Positions 42,357-51,742 of a stretch of 64,000 nt of DNA are shown here, piece after piece. Source of the stretch: Stenotrophomonas sp. UBA2629. GTDB taxonomy: Bacteria; Pseudomonadota; Gammaproteobacteria; Xanthomonadales; Xanthomonadaceae. The DNA lies in the NCBI GenBank assembly GCA_002359895.1, contig DEOB01000006.1, positions 62,001 to 126,000 of the forward strand, written 5' to 3'. Numbering within the stretch: the stretch's first letter is position 1; the number at the start of each line of letters is the position of its first letter. Under the pieces are notes generated by a model. The model made no database searches, had not been told where the DNA came from, and worked only from the letters and a program-made list of their open reading frames with translations. A program made the position numbers and the translations under genes.

Positions 42357-43700
42357 ATGGCTGCTGCAACAACGTCCACGCCATGGGACAACAAGAGCGC
42401 TGCACGCCAACCCGGTGCGCAGACCCGCGCGCTGGCGGCCAAGGTGCTGGCAGCAGTGTTGGGTCGAGGGCGTTCGCTCAAGGCCGAGTTGGCCATTGCG
42501 CTGCCCAAGCTCGACGACAGCCGCGACCGCGCGCTGCTTGAGGCCATCTGTTTTGCCGCGTTGCGCCGCCGTACCGCCTACGACAAAGCACTGGGGCAAT
42601 GGCTGCAAAAGCCGCTGGGGCCCCGTGAAGCGGACCTGCGCGGGCTGTTGATGGCGGGCTTCGCACAGTTGGATGTACTGCAGCTGCCGGCGCATGCGGC
42701 GTTGTCGGCGACGGTGGATGCGGCGCGTGCGTTGGGTCGTGAGCGACAGGCCGGTTTGGTCAACGCGGTGCTGCGCCGCGCGCAACGCGAAGGCTTTGCG
42801 GAAGCCCGTGCAGAAGACGCATGGCCGCAGTGGTTGCTGGAACAGGTGCGTCAGGACTGGCCCGAACATGCTGCTGCGATCTTCGCCAACAGCCTGCAGC
42901 CGGCGCCGCTGTGGTTGCGGGTAAACGGCCAGCAGCACAGCCGTGATGCATATATGGCGCAACTGCAGGATGCAGGTATCGACGCAGTGGCTGAGCCACT
43001 GTCTGCCGACGCGATCCGTCTACCGGTTGCCGTGCCAGTCGCCAGCTTGCCGGGCTTCGCGCAGGGCGCGGTGTCGGTGCAGGATTTCTCCGCGCAGCAG
43101 GTGGCTGATGCGTTGTCGCCTGCCACCGGTGCGCGCGTGCTGGATGCGTGCGCCGCGCCGGGTGGCAAGGCTGCGCATCTGCTTGAACGCGATTCCACCC
43201 TGAACTTGGTGGCGTTGGATGTGGACGCGCGTCGCCTGCAGCGTATTCGCGAAACCTTCGCCCGCACCGGTGTGGGCAGTGAGGCCCAGGTGCTGGCAGC
43301 CGACGCTGCCGATATCGCCGCGTGGTGGGATGGCAAAGCGTTCGATGCGGTGTTGCTGGATGCACCGTGTTCGGCCACCGGCATCATCCGTCGTCAGCCG
43401 GACGTGCTGTTGCATCGCCGCGCCGAAGACATCACTGCGTTGGCGGCGCTGCAGGCACGCTTGCTGGATGCGTTGTGGCAGGTGCTGCGCCCGGGCGGCG
43501 TGCTGCTGTATTCAACCTGCTCGATTCTGCGCCGGGAGAACGGGCAACAGGTGGCCGAATTTCTGGCCCGTACCGCCGATGCGCGGCTTGATCCATTGCC
43601 GGATGCGTTCGGTCATGACGACAGCGGCAGTCGCCAGCGTCTGCCGGGCGAGCGTGACGCCGATGGCTTCTTCTATGCGCGCTTGGTGAAGTCGGTTTAA
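42357..43700 (+). CDS. rsmB: 16S rRNA (cytosine-967 C5)-methyltransferase RsmB
   Basis: Methylates C967 of 16S rRNA. The 447-residue protein has an N-terminal NusB-like helical domain (TRALAAKVLAAVLGRGRS) and a C-terminal SAM-dependent domain with VLDACAAPGGKAAHLLE, the DAPCSATGIIRRQPD motif IV Cys and LLYSTCSILRREN motif VI catalytic Cys. Co-transcribed with fmt. The last gene of the def cluster. Confidence 0.95.
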   Translation: MAAATTSTPWDNKSAARQPGAQTRALAAKVLAAVLGRGRSLKAELAIALPKLDDSRDRALLEAICFAALRRRTAYDKALGQWLQKPLGPREADLRGLLMAGFAQLDVLQLPAHAALSATVDAARALGRERQAGLVNAVLRRAQREGFAEARAEDAWPQWLLEQVRQDWPEHAAAIFANSLQPAPLWLRVNGQQHSRDAYMAQLQDAGIDAVAEPLSADAIRLPVAVPVASLPGFAQGAVSVQDFSAQQVADALSPATGARVLDACAAPGGKAAHLLERDSTLNLVALDVDARRLQRIRETFARTGVGSEAQVLAADAADIAAWWDGKAFDAVLLDAPCSATGIIRRQPDVLLHRRAEDITALAALQARLLDALWQVLRPGGVLLYSTCSILRRENGQQVAEFLARTADARLDPLPDAFGHDDSGSRQRLPGERDADGFFYARLVKSV

Positions 43701-43710
43701 CTCGACGCTG

Positions 43711-43747
43711 CACGTGCTTGTCGCTGAATGACGGCGGCAAGCACGTG
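43711..43747 (+). terminator. Hairpin after rsmB
   Basis: CACGTGCTTG pairs with CAAGCACGTG across a 17-base loop, 10 bases past the rsmB stop. No T tract follows. It separates rsmB from the convergent glycosyltransferase. Confidence 0.45.
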
Positions 43748-43849
43748 AATTCTGCGCGGATCGCAGATCAGATAGCCGTCACTGGTAAAACTTCGTGCCC
43801 ATGAATTGCTTGTGCGGCCCCTGTTGATGGCGTTGCGTGGCGAAATGCA

Positions 43850-44971
43850 TCAGCGTCTGCTCAGCAGGTCGAGGTAGACCGCTTCGGTCGCACGGGCAAA
43901 ATCCCCGATGCCGAATTCCGCAACGGCGTGTCTGCGGGCGGCTTCGCCCATAGGGCGTAGTGCCTCGGGTTGTTGCAGCATCTGGCGCAACGTGGCCGCC
44001 ATCGCCTGATAGCCATGCACCGGCACCACCCAGCCATCCTCGCCGTGGCGGATGTTCTCCGGCAGGCCTGCGTAGTCGGTGACCATCACCGGCTTGCCCA
44101 TCGACATCATTTCGCGACAGGCGAAAGAGATGGTTTCCACATCATGCGAGAGCACAAAGCCAGCATCCAATGCGGCAATGACCGGGCGCACATCGTCCAG
44201 CAGGCCGGGGAAGTGGAACTGCGACTGCAGCCCTGCATCACGCACGAGGGCCAACTGCTGCCCGGAAGGAGGCATGCCGGCAATGACCACATGCACTTTG
44301 CGGCGTTCGTGCGCTTCAAGCAGGTTGAGCGCCGCAGCCAGATCAGTCCAACCCTTGTAGCTGCTGGTGCCGGCACTGCTGCCGATCAGTAGGGCATCTG
44401 CAGGAATGGATAGTTGTGCGCGCAACGCATGGGCCTGCTCGCCAAGCTGTGGCGCGAACAGCGCGGTATCCACGCCGTTGTAGACGGTCTGTGGCTTGCA
44501 CGCGCGGTATGGCGTAGCTTCCAGCTGCAGACGGACGTACTCGCACACTGCGATGACTTTGTCCGTGTGCAGGCGTGCGCGCAGGATATGGCGGAACCCG
44601 CGCATGGGTTTGGTGTTGTGCTTGGTCAACACGATACGCGGGCGCGGCGAGATCCCTTTCAATGCTGCGATCAGCAGGCGGTGATCCACCGAGCCATTGA
44701 CGTGGACGACATCATATTTGTGAGCAAGCAGATAGCCGCGCAGCTGCTGTATGGCGCGGAATATCACGGGCGGCCAGCGCACGCCATTTGGAAACGATTG
44801 TGCCAGTGCAATCACGTTTGGCAGCGCGGCAGCCTCGGCAAACAGGCGGCTGTTGGGCGGCGCGGCGACATGAACTTCATGGTTCACGGACAAGGCGCGC
44901 GCCAATTCGCGGATGTAGGTGGTGTGCCCACCGCCGTTGCCTTCATGAAAATTGGTGTAAAGCAGCTTCAT
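43850..44971 (-). CDS. Glycosyltransferase family 4
   Basis: A 373-residue GT-B enzyme, N-terminus MKLLYTNFHEGNGGGHTTYI with the Gly-rich acceptor loop and C-terminal domain with the EX7E motif (ETISFACRE, in DVETISFACREMMSMGKPV). Likely adds a sugar to LPS core or another surface glycan from a nucleotide-sugar. Sugar and linkage are unknown. The start overlaps the stop of a candidate small gene upstream (ATGA). It is the last gene of the leftward polysaccharide cluster. Confidence 0.85.
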   Translation of the reverse strand: MKLLYTNFHEGNGGGHTTYIRELARALSVNHEVHVAAPPNSRLFAEAAALPNVIALAQSFPNGVRWPPVIFRAIQQLRGYLLAHKYDVVHVNGSVDHRLLIAALKGISPRPRIVLTKHNTKPMRGFRHILRARLHTDKVIAVCEYVRLQLEATPYRACKPQTVYNGVDTALFAPQLGEQAHALRAQLSIPADALLIGSSAGTSSYKGWTDLAAALNLLEAHERRKVHVVIAGMPPSGQQLALVRDAGLQSQFHFPGLLDDVRPVIAALDAGFVLSHDVETISFACREMMSMGKPVMVTDYAGLPENIRHGEDGWVVPVHGYQAMAATLRQMLQQPEALRPMGEAARRHAVAEFGIGDFARATEAVYLDLLSRR

Positions 44972-45249
44972 GAGTAGGCGGATGTCTCGGCAATGATTCT
45001 GCCGTGCCAAGCGTTGCGTTCTTCCAGGTCACCTGCGCATGTTTTGACGACTGCGGCGATCCCCTGGATGACGAGCATGCATGTGCTTGAAAATCCGCAT
45101 GGCGTAATAGCGAGATGGAAACCGTCAGCAGTCACAAACACGTCCTTGGTTGTCGGCATTGCGTTGACGCGGCCCCCAAAATATGACGAATCTGGATCAA
45201 CGGCAAACCGAGGCCACGAATGAAATTGTCCTGAAACGCTTGGCCGCAT
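44968..45249 (-). CDS. Candidate small gene between two glycosyltransferases
   Basis: An open frame of 93 codons from the ATG at 45249, ending in a TGA that overlaps the ATG of the GT4 gene (ATGA). The product has a plausible globular composition with repeated Cys (ITPCGFSSTCMLVIQGIAA, VVKTCAGD). It fills most of the 340-base gap between GT4 and GT2, which is otherwise unexplained. Base composition is more AT-rich than flanking genes. No family is recognised; it could be a remnant of a replaced gene. Confidence 0.35.
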   Translation of the reverse strand: MRPSVSGQFHSWPRFAVDPDSSYFGGRVNAMPTTKDVFVTADGFHLAITPCGFSSTCMLVIQGIAAVVKTCAGDLEERNAWHGRIIAETSAYS

Positions 45250-45311
45250 GATAACGATTGGTTTCCAGGTTCGGATCGGGTGAAGCGGCGCGCGGATCTG
45301 TGTTGAGGCTG

Positions 45312-46214
45312 TCAGTCGAAAATGATTTTCCCGCGACCCGGCATCACGTTCAAGTTCAATGCACTGGCCAGCGCCGCATAGCCCCATGCGGCCCATTTGA
45401 CTACATCCCGGCGGCGTAGCAACAGGCTGTATATCAGTACAGCTGGGACGGCAGCGACGAGTAGTTTGGTCATATGCCAGCGGGCGGCTGCACTTCCCAC
45501 ATAGCGACGGATGGCAATCTGTCTGGACCGTGCGTAGTGGAAGCGTTTGATGAAATCGGTACGCAGGCTGGGTATGGAAGAGGCGCCGCCCTTGTGAAAA
45601 TTACGCGCGGCGGGTTCCAACAAGCATTGATGTCCGGCTTTTGCCATGCGCAGGCACAGATCGTCATCTTCGTAATAGAGGAAGAATGTCTCGTCGAAAC
45701 CGCCAATGTCACGGAATGCGCTCATGCGGATTAACTGGCAGCAGCCATGGATCCATTCGGCGCTGACGACCTGGTCCGGCACGGTGCATGCATTGCACTT
45801 GTCAGGTTTGAAGAAAGCCTTGCGGTGCGATATCTGGGGAACCTTCTCGCTGCGCCAGTTCTGCGGGCCTACCACGCCGGCACGCGGAAAGCGTTGCATG
45901 CAATTCAGTAGACGTTGCACGTCGTCAGCAGCGATGACGCAGTCTGGATTCAACAGCAGGGCAAAGGGTGTCTGGACGGTAGCCATTGCCTGGTTGTTGG
46001 CGCTGCCAAAACCTGCATTGAAACTACGGCTGATGACCTTGGCGTGGGGGATCAGCCGTGATGCCAGTGCTGTCGTGCCGTCACTGCTGGCGTTGTCAAT
46101 GAGGGTGACGTTGCGGAACGGCGCCAAGGTACTGGCCATCATTTCCAGAACGGCCGTGCTGTTGTAGGTGACGCATACAACGGTCACGTCATTTAGGGAA
46201 AGGCCAGAACTCAT
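45312..46214 (-). CDS. Glycosyltransferase family 2 (rhamnosyltransferase-like)
   Basis: A 300-residue GT-A enzyme: VTVVCVTYNSTAVLEMMAS and NVTLIDNASSDGTTALA for nucleotide binding, FALLLNPDCVIAADDVQR for the DxD-like region, and FDETFFLYYEDDDLCLR for the catalytic-base region. This layout resembles rhamnosyltransferases of the WbbL type. C-terminal hydrophobic stretch (LLVAAVPAVLIYSLLL) suggests membrane contact. Start overlaps the ligase stop (ATGA), so it is in an operon with it. Confidence 0.85.
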   Translation of the reverse strand: MSSGLSLNDVTVVCVTYNSTAVLEMMASTLAPFRNVTLIDNASSDGTTALASRLIPHAKVISRSFNAGFGSANNQAMATVQTPFALLLNPDCVIAADDVQRLLNCMQRFPRAGVVGPQNWRSEKVPQISHRKAFFKPDKCNACTVPDQVVSAEWIHGCCQLIRMSAFRDIGGFDETFFLYYEDDDLCLRMAKAGHQCLLEPAARNFHKGGASSIPSLRTDFIKRFHYARSRQIAIRRYVGSAAARWHMTKLLVAAVPAVLIYSLLLRRRDVVKWAAWGYAALASALNLNVMPGRGKIIFD

Positions 46215-47500
46215 GGGTTGGATTGTTGCGTCCTTCCGTTGCCGTACCAAGGAAATGCGCCTGCCGGGATGCAAGCAACCAGCAAGATGAAGACATGCCG
46301 GTGGGTGAAGTCGCTCCACAACCCGTTTGCAAGGCCCGCCGCGAAATAGATGATCACAATGCTGGTGAGGATGCCCCGCTGAGGGTCTCCGAGCTTTGAT
46401 GCATGGTAAGCAAGGCCAAGCAGCAGAACAGTGAAGACGAGCAGCCCGGCGGCGCCCTCTTCAGCAAGGATCAGCAGCATCTCCTGGTGGGGATGGCCGG
46501 TAATGAAGGGGGCCGAATCGGGAATGGAGGCCATCTGCTCCATGTAAATCGGCTCCCAGCGGTTCAGTCCGTGCCCGAATAGGGGCGCATCGGCAATGAT
46601 CGGCAGTGTGTGCTGCCAAAGCCAGAGCCGGATGCCGCTGGACGTGGGCTTCTGGGTGGTCAGGTAGTCGTCGACCTCCTCGGTAACGGCGCTCACCATC
46701 CGTTCGCGGATGCTGGGCGTCGACCACAGCGCGCAGATGCTGGCAATGGCCAGCATTGCGCTCACCACCAGCGTGCGCCAGCCTTTAATGCGGTGTGCGA
46801 CCAGGTAGTAGATCCAATATGCCAGAAGCGGCAGCAGCACGATGTAGGTGGTGCGGCTCTGAATGACCAGTACTACGTTAAACAGCACAACGGCGGCAAT
46901 GATCAACAAACTTGCGCGTAGGCGTCGCGAAGGGCTTTTCAGTGCCACGGCCAACAGCATCGACATCAGGATCAAGCTCGCCAAGCCTTGTTGGGTGTAC
47001 TCCTTGAAGACTGTGTTGCGCATCGATGCAGTTACTTCGACGACGGCGCGTTGCGGGACGAGCCCGAACTGCATCAAATAAGAAATCACCACAACCAGCC
47101 CAGCGGCCGTGGCAAAGGCCAATAGCGCGCGCCATCGCCAGTGTGAGTCGCGTAACAGGCTGGCCATCAATGCCGGGTAGATGCAGCTCCAGAGCGAAGA
47201 CTCACGATAGGCAGAGCTGTCCTGGAGCAAGGCGGTGTGTGTGGCACTGGCCAACAGCACCGCAAACCAGACAAGGAAGCCGATGACCACCGGCTCACGT
47301 AGGGCTGCCTGCCAGCGGCTGCGCGTATCCGCACCGAGCAACGACAAAAACAGACTCAAAATGATGAACGAGGCGGTGGCTGGTTTATTGATGGGGGCCG
47401 CAAACAGGCTCAGCACCGCGCACCATTGCCCCGCCGTCAGTAGACGAATACGGATCTGCCGCAATGCCGGCATCGGAGGAGCCACTGAGAAGTCATTCAC
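46211..47500 (-). CDS. O-antigen ligase family protein (WaaL-like)
   Basis: A 429-residue inner-membrane protein with about 10-12 transmembrane helices. The large periplasmic loop contains GHGLNRWEPIYME and TGHPHQEMLLILAEEGAAGL, matching the Wzy_C/O-antigen ligase signature with its conserved His (HPHQE). WaaL joins O-antigen from the lipid carrier to lipid A-core. The neighbours are glycosyltransferases, in line with that role. An O-antigen polymerase (Wzy) is the alternative. Confidence 0.82.
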   Translation of the reverse strand: MNDFSVAPPMPALRQIRIRLLTAGQWCAVLSLFAAPINKPATASFIILSLFLSLLGADTRSRWQAALREPVVIGFLVWFAVLLASATHTALLQDSSAYRESSLWSCIYPALMASLLRDSHWRWRALLAFATAAGLVVVISYLMQFGLVPQRAVVEVTASMRNTVFKEYTQQGLASLILMSMLLAVALKSPSRRLRASLLIIAAVVLFNVVLVIQSRTTYIVLLPLLAYWIYYLVAHRIKGWRTLVVSAMLAIASICALWSTPSIRERMVSAVTEEVDDYLTTQKPTSSGIRLWLWQHTLPIIADAPLFGHGLNRWEPIYMEQMASIPDSAPFITGHPHQEMLLILAEEGAAGLLVFTVLLLGLAYHASKLGDPQRGILTSIVIIYFAAGLANGLWSDFTHRHVFILLVACIPAGAFPWYGNGRTQQSNP

Positions 47501-47918
47501 TTGATGAGGTCACACCGGAAAGGCGCCGTGGGCGCCGCTGGAAAGGTGGCAGCGATACTGAACGGTAACCACCTGGAACCAGGTTGACTCTGAATCACGG
47601 TGTGGCTGAATTCTAGCGATGGGGCTTGCCATCTTCAACGCACTGCATCGCCTATACAGGCTGGCTGCGGGTGAGGGTTCATGGTCGCTTGACAAGCTTG
47701 TACGGATTTTTGCGCAGGGGTTTTCCGGAATGCCGTGACCCCCGCCGTTCTAAGGGCGATGCCAGAGCTGACTGTATGGCAATGAGCATGCGGTCACGGT
47801 GGCATTCGCCTGGCTGTCCGTCCTTGGCGCCAGAGGGCGCTTGATGCGCATTTCTGAACAACTGATTTGGGCTTGGCCAGCACGATGTTGGGGTTGCCAT
47901 GCTTACGGCCAATCGTGC
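47501..47918. other. Intergenic region upstream of the ligase operon
   Basis: A 418-base stretch between the ligase and asnB genes. No gene is convincing on either strand. A TTGACA occurs at 47689-47694 on the plus strand but has no matching -10. Small GC hairpins (for example CCTGGAACCAGG near 47570) are present. It presumably contains the promoter of the ligase-GT2-GT4 transcript, which I could not place. Confidence 0.4.
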
Positions 47919-49829
47919 TCAGCGCCAATGTTCCTTCCACGCCTGGAACATCAGCACGCCCCATAGATGGGTATGCCACTTGCGTTGCCCGCCGAGGAAA
48001 TCGCGCCAGATGGCGCGGATGCAGGCGGGGTCGAAATGGCCCTCTTCGCGCAGGCGGCGTTCGTCCAGTTGTGCTTCGGCCCAGTCGCGCAGGGGGCCGC
48101 GCAGCCAGTCGCCCACGGGTGCGCCGAAGCCTGACTTGGGCCGGTAGACCAGCTCCGACGGCAGATAACGCTGCAACAGTTTCTTGGGCAGGTACTTGAG
48201 CTCGCCGTCGCGGTACTTCATCGACATGGGCAGTGACCAGGCCAGCTCCACCACGCGTGAATCCAACAGTGGTGCGCGTGCTTCCAGTGCCACCGCCATG
48301 CTGGCGCGGTCGACCTTGGTGAGGATGTCTTCCGGCAGATAGCAGGCGAAGTCCATGGCCATCAGGCGGTCGGCGTTGCTGCCGTTGCGCAGCATCGCGC
48401 GCGGGTCGTCATAGGCGGTGATCGCGCGCTGTGCGCCGTGCACCACGCGTTCGGGCTGACGCCAACGGCTGACCCGCTGCTGCGCTATCCCTTGGAGGTT
48501 GATGGCGGACAGCTCCGCACGCAGGGCAGCCAGTCCGCCCAGTCGTGATTTCTCACCGGGGTTGCCGGCCATGCGTGCCAGCAGTTGCCGGGGCAGGCGC
48601 GACAACCGCGCTTCGTTGCGCAGTGCGCGGTTGTAGCGGCCATAGCCGAAGAACAATTCGTCGCCGCCATCGCCGGACAGGGCAACGGTGACGTGTTGGC
48701 GTGCCAGCCGGCAGAGCAATGCCGTGGGCAGTTGTGAGGAGTCGGCGAAAGGTTCGTCGAACATGCGCGCCATGTCCGGCACCAGGTCCAACGCGGCGCG
48801 GCCATCGGCATGCAGTTCGGTGTGGTCGGTACCCAGGTGTCGTGCGACGGCGGCGGCATAGGCGCTTTCGTCGTGCACGGCGTTGTCGAAGCCGATGGAA
48901 AAACTGCGCACCGCACGCGAAGACTGAGCCTGCATCAGGGCGGTGACCAGCGAGGAGTCGGTGCCACCAGACAGGAACGCGCCTAGTGGTACGTCCGCTT
49001 CCATGCGCAACGACACCGCGTCGCGCAGCAATGCATCCAGTGCCTCCGTTGCCGCGTCTTCGTCGCCATCGAAGCCGCGCGCGATGGCCGCCTCCTGGTG
49101 TTGCTGTGCATTCCACCATGCATGCGCCGCGTGCTGCGGATCATGGCCGCGGTTGCCTGCGGCCAGCGCGTCGGCGTCCAGCCGCAGCAGGTGGCCGGCC
49201 GGCAGCTTGTGCACGTCACGCAGAATTGAATAGGGCGCTGGGATGTAATCCAGCCGCAGCAGCAGCGCCAGAGCATCCGGGTTGACCTCGGTACGCAATG
49301 ACGGGTGCGCGCGCAGGGCCGACAGTTCACTGCCGAACAACAGCGTGCCGTCGGTGGCCCAGCCGTAATACAGCGGCTTCTTGCCAACCCGGTCGCGGGC
49401 CAGCCATAGCGTGCGTTCGTGGCGGTCCCATGCGGCGAAGGCGAGCATGCCGTTGCCGCGTTCCAGTGTGGCCTGCACGCCCCATTGAACGATGGCGGCC
49501 AGCAGTACTTCGGTATCCGAGTGCCCCCGGAACGCGTGACCCAGTGCCTGCAGCTCGGCCCGCAGCACGCGGTGGTTGTAGATCTCGCCATTGAAGGCGA
49601 TTACCCAGCGTCCATCGGCCGACGCCATCGGCTGGTGGCCTTCCGGGCTCAGGTCAACGATGGACAGGCGTCGGTGCGAGAGCACCAGTCCGGCCGCTGC
49701 ATCCACCCAGGTGCCGTGATCATCCGGCCCGCGATGGGCGATGGCATCGCCCATGCGGCGGCCGAGAGCATCCAACTCGGTGACACCCATGTCGGGGTGG
49801 GGCGACCACGCGCCGGCGATTCCGCACAT
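47919..49829 (-). CDS. asnB: Asparagine synthase (glutamine-hydrolysing), polysaccharide-cluster type
   Basis: A 636-residue class B asparagine synthase with the Ntn glutaminase nucleophile Cys2 (MCGIAGAW), the RGPDDHGTW and NGEIYNHR motifs, and the synthetase ATP loop LSGGTDSSLVTALM, where the usual Leu/Val before Asp is Thr. AsnB copies in LPS and capsule clusters often amidate sugar acids or act in exopolysaccharide synthesis instead of making free Asn; which applies here is unknown. It starts 3 bases after the stop of the WaaE-like gene and is in the same transcript. Confidence 0.85.
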   Translation of the reverse strand: MCGIAGAWSPHPDMGVTELDALGRRMGDAIAHRGPDDHGTWVDAAAGLVLSHRRLSIVDLSPEGHQPMASADGRWVIAFNGEIYNHRVLRAELQALGHAFRGHSDTEVLLAAIVQWGVQATLERGNGMLAFAAWDRHERTLWLARDRVGKKPLYYGWATDGTLLFGSELSALRAHPSLRTEVNPDALALLLRLDYIPAPYSILRDVHKLPAGHLLRLDADALAAGNRGHDPQHAAHAWWNAQQHQEAAIARGFDGDEDAATEALDALLRDAVSLRMEADVPLGAFLSGGTDSSLVTALMQAQSSRAVRSFSIGFDNAVHDESAYAAAVARHLGTDHTELHADGRAALDLVPDMARMFDEPFADSSQLPTALLCRLARQHVTVALSGDGGDELFFGYGRYNRALRNEARLSRLPRQLLARMAGNPGEKSRLGGLAALRAELSAINLQGIAQQRVSRWRQPERVVHGAQRAITAYDDPRAMLRNGSNADRLMAMDFACYLPEDILTKVDRASMAVALEARAPLLDSRVVELAWSLPMSMKYRDGELKYLPKKLLQRYLPSELVYRPKSGFGAPVGDWLRGPLRDWAEAQLDERRLREEGHFDPACIRAIWRDFLGGQRKWHTHLWGVLMFQAWKEHWR

Positions 49830-49832
49830 GGT

Positions 49833-50648
49833 TCAGTCCTGTTGCTGCGTAGTTGGAGCGGGTGTGGTGACGGGCTGCCCGTTCTGCAGCAGCCACAGCA
49901 TGATGGTCTTCTGGCGGACGTAGTTGGCGCGCACATAGGCGTAGATCAACCCATGCCAGCCATCAAGGAAGCCGGCACGCAGCACATAGCCACGCCAGAA
50001 GCGCCAGGCCGGTGCCAGTATCAATTTGGAAAGGGTGGCGCGTTTGCCACGGGCGAAATCGTGCTCGGCCATCATCCGCGCATAACGCTGGGTCTTGAGC
50101 AGCTGCTGCTCAAGCGAGCGGTAGGGGAAGTGAATCAAGTCGCCGGACAGCGTCTGCACGTTGCCGTCAACGCTGGCCGCTTCATGGATCTCGCGCTTGC
50201 CGCGCCAGCCACCGCGGCGGCGGTCGAACAGACGCAGCACGCGGTCCGGATAGGCATTGCCGTGGCGCAGGAACTTGCCGAAATAGTCCGACAGGCGCGC
50301 AAAGCGGTAGCCGGCGGCGCCTTCAAAACCCCGCGTGCGCGCGGCTTCAATGGCCGCCTGCAGCTCGGGGCTCACCCGCTCATCGGCATCCAGGCACAGC
50401 ACCCAGTCATGCGCGGCCTGTTCCACCGCATAGTGCTTCTGGCTGCGGAAGCCGTCGAATGGGCGCTGCAGCACACGTGCCCCGGCCGCCTGTGCGATGG
50501 CGACGGTTGCATCGTTGGAGTACGAATCCACCACCACAATGTCGTCACAAAAGGCCAATGACGCCAGGCAGTCGCCAATGCGGTCCGCTTCGTTAAACGC
50601 GATAATGCAGGCCGAGAGCGGAACCCGGTGGTTTGAGGAGGCGTTGAT
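49833..50648 (-). CDS. WaaE/KdtX-like glycosyltransferase family 2 with no canonical start codon
   Basis: The frame encodes a GT2 protein similar to LPS core beta-1,4-glucosyltransferases: LSACIIAFNEADRIGDCLAS and DDIVVVDSYSNDATVAIAQ bind the nucleotide-sugar, VLCLDADERVSPEL is the DxD region, and GKREIHEAASV follows. The first in-frame ATG/GTG/TTG is a TTG at 50558, but that removes the conserved first beta-strand and motif ACIIAFNEAD. The frame is open to a stop near 50680 with no ATG, GTG or TTG before the motif. The most natural N-terminus is an ATC at 50648-50646, which overlaps the divergent ATG at 50647. Full length would be 271 residues. Either a rare start is used or the gene is damaged. 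Confidence 0.65.
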   Translation of the reverse strand: MNASSNHRVPLSACIIAFNEADRIGDCLASLAFCDDIVVVDSYSNDATVAIAQAAGARVLQRPFDGFRSQKHYAVEQAAHDWVLCLDADERVSPELQAAIEAARTRGFEGAAGYRFARLSDYFGKFLRHGNAYPDRVLRLFDRRRGGWRGKREIHEAASVDGNVQTLSGDLIHFPYRSLEQQLLKTQRYARMMAEHDFARGKRATLSKLILAPAWRFWRGYVLRAGFLDGWHGLIYAYVRANYVRQKTIMLWLLQNGQPVTTPAPTTQQQD

Positions 50649-51711
50649 GGCGGAGTACCTGTTATTTGCGACGGAGCGCTATGCGCTGCCCATCTTGCAG
50701 CCCTTGGCCGACGCCCTGCAAGCTGCAGGACACGGTGTGCATGCTTGGTTTGTCGATGGTGCGGCCAATGCACGACTGCCGGCGCCGGTACGCATGGTCA
50801 GCAACGCCCGCGAAGCCGTCGCCCTGCGTCCGCGCGCGGTATTCAGCGCCGCCAATTGGGTGCCCACGTTTGTGAGCGGGCCCAAGGTGCAGCTGTTTCA
50901 TGGTTTCAACGTGGAGAAGCGCGATTCCGCACGCGGCCACTTCCGGGTGCGCGGCATGTTTGATCTGTACTGCACGCAGGGCCCGGCCACCACCGCGCCC
51001 TTCCAGGCGCTGGCGCGCGAGGCAGGGCATTTCAAAGTCGTGGAAACCGGTTGGCCCAAGCTCGATCCGCTGTTTGGCCCGGCCGATGCGCAGGCGCTGC
51101 AGTGGCGCGCGCAGGCGGGTGGCCGGCAAGTGGTGATGTTTGCGTCCACCTTCACCGAGCGTCTGAGTGCAGCGCCACATCTGTATGCGCAGATTGCCGC
51201 ACAGGTGGCGGCGGGCGAGCGGTTCTGGCTGCTGACCCTGCACCCCAAATGCTCGCCGGAGCTCACCGCCCGCTACCGCGCGTTGGCCGGTGCCAATGCG
51301 GTGTTTGTGGAAACCGAACAGCTGGTCAGCGCCGAGCGCGCGGCGGACGTGCTGCTGGCCGATACCACTTCGGTGGTCAGCGAGTTCGTGGTGCAGCGCA
51401 AGCCGGTGGTGACGTTCCGCAACCGCGCGCCCAAGCCGCACATGATTGATTTCGATGCATCCGAGCAGCTGCCGCAGATGCTGCAGCGGGCGTTCGATCC
51501 GGATGACGCATTGCGTGCGTCGTTGGCCGCGTACGCCGATGCCATTCATCCGTACCGTGATGGGCATTCTTCGCAGCGGGTGATTGCAGCCACCGAGAGC
51601 CTGCTGCAGGGGGTGTTGGGGCCGCTGTCGCGCAAGCCGCTGGGCAGCGTGCTGCGCAATCTGCAGATTCGCAAGGATCTGGGCTATTGGGGTTTGGCAG
51701 CGCGGTCCTGA
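50647..51711 (+). CDS. CDP-glycerol glycerophosphotransferase family protein
   Basis: A 354-residue soluble GT-B-like protein. It shows the family pattern QLFHGFNVEKRDSARGHF with the catalytic His region, CTQGPATTAPFQALA, ETGWPKLDPLFG and the second-domain DVLLADTTSVVSEFVVQRKP. Gram-positive relatives polymerise teichoic acid; in xanthomonads such genes sit beside LPS core genes and may decorate LPS with a phosphodiester. GAGGAG precedes the ATG at 50647. It is divergent from the WaaE-like gene, with overlapping 5' ends. Confidence 0.75.
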   Translation: MAEYLLFATERYALPILQPLADALQAAGHGVHAWFVDGAANARLPAPVRMVSNAREAVALRPRAVFSAANWVPTFVSGPKVQLFHGFNVEKRDSARGHFRVRGMFDLYCTQGPATTAPFQALAREAGHFKVVETGWPKLDPLFGPADAQALQWRAQAGGRQVVMFASTFTERLSAAPHLYAQIAAQVAAGERFWLLTLHPKCSPELTARYRALAGANAVFVETEQLVSAERAADVLLADTTSVVSEFVVQRKPVVTFRNRAPKPHMIDFDASEQLPQMLQRAFDPDDALRASLAAYADAIHPYRDGHSSQRVIAATESLLQGVLGPLSRKPLGSVLRNLQIRKDLGYWGLAARS

Positions 51712-51742
51712 GTGCGGGGTTTTCGTTACCTCGCTGCAACGC

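Noticed and set aside
47689..47694. TTGACA hexamer as a promoter upstream of asnB or the ligase
   Set aside because: It points rightwards, away from the genes it would need to serve, and has no -10 box at the right distance.
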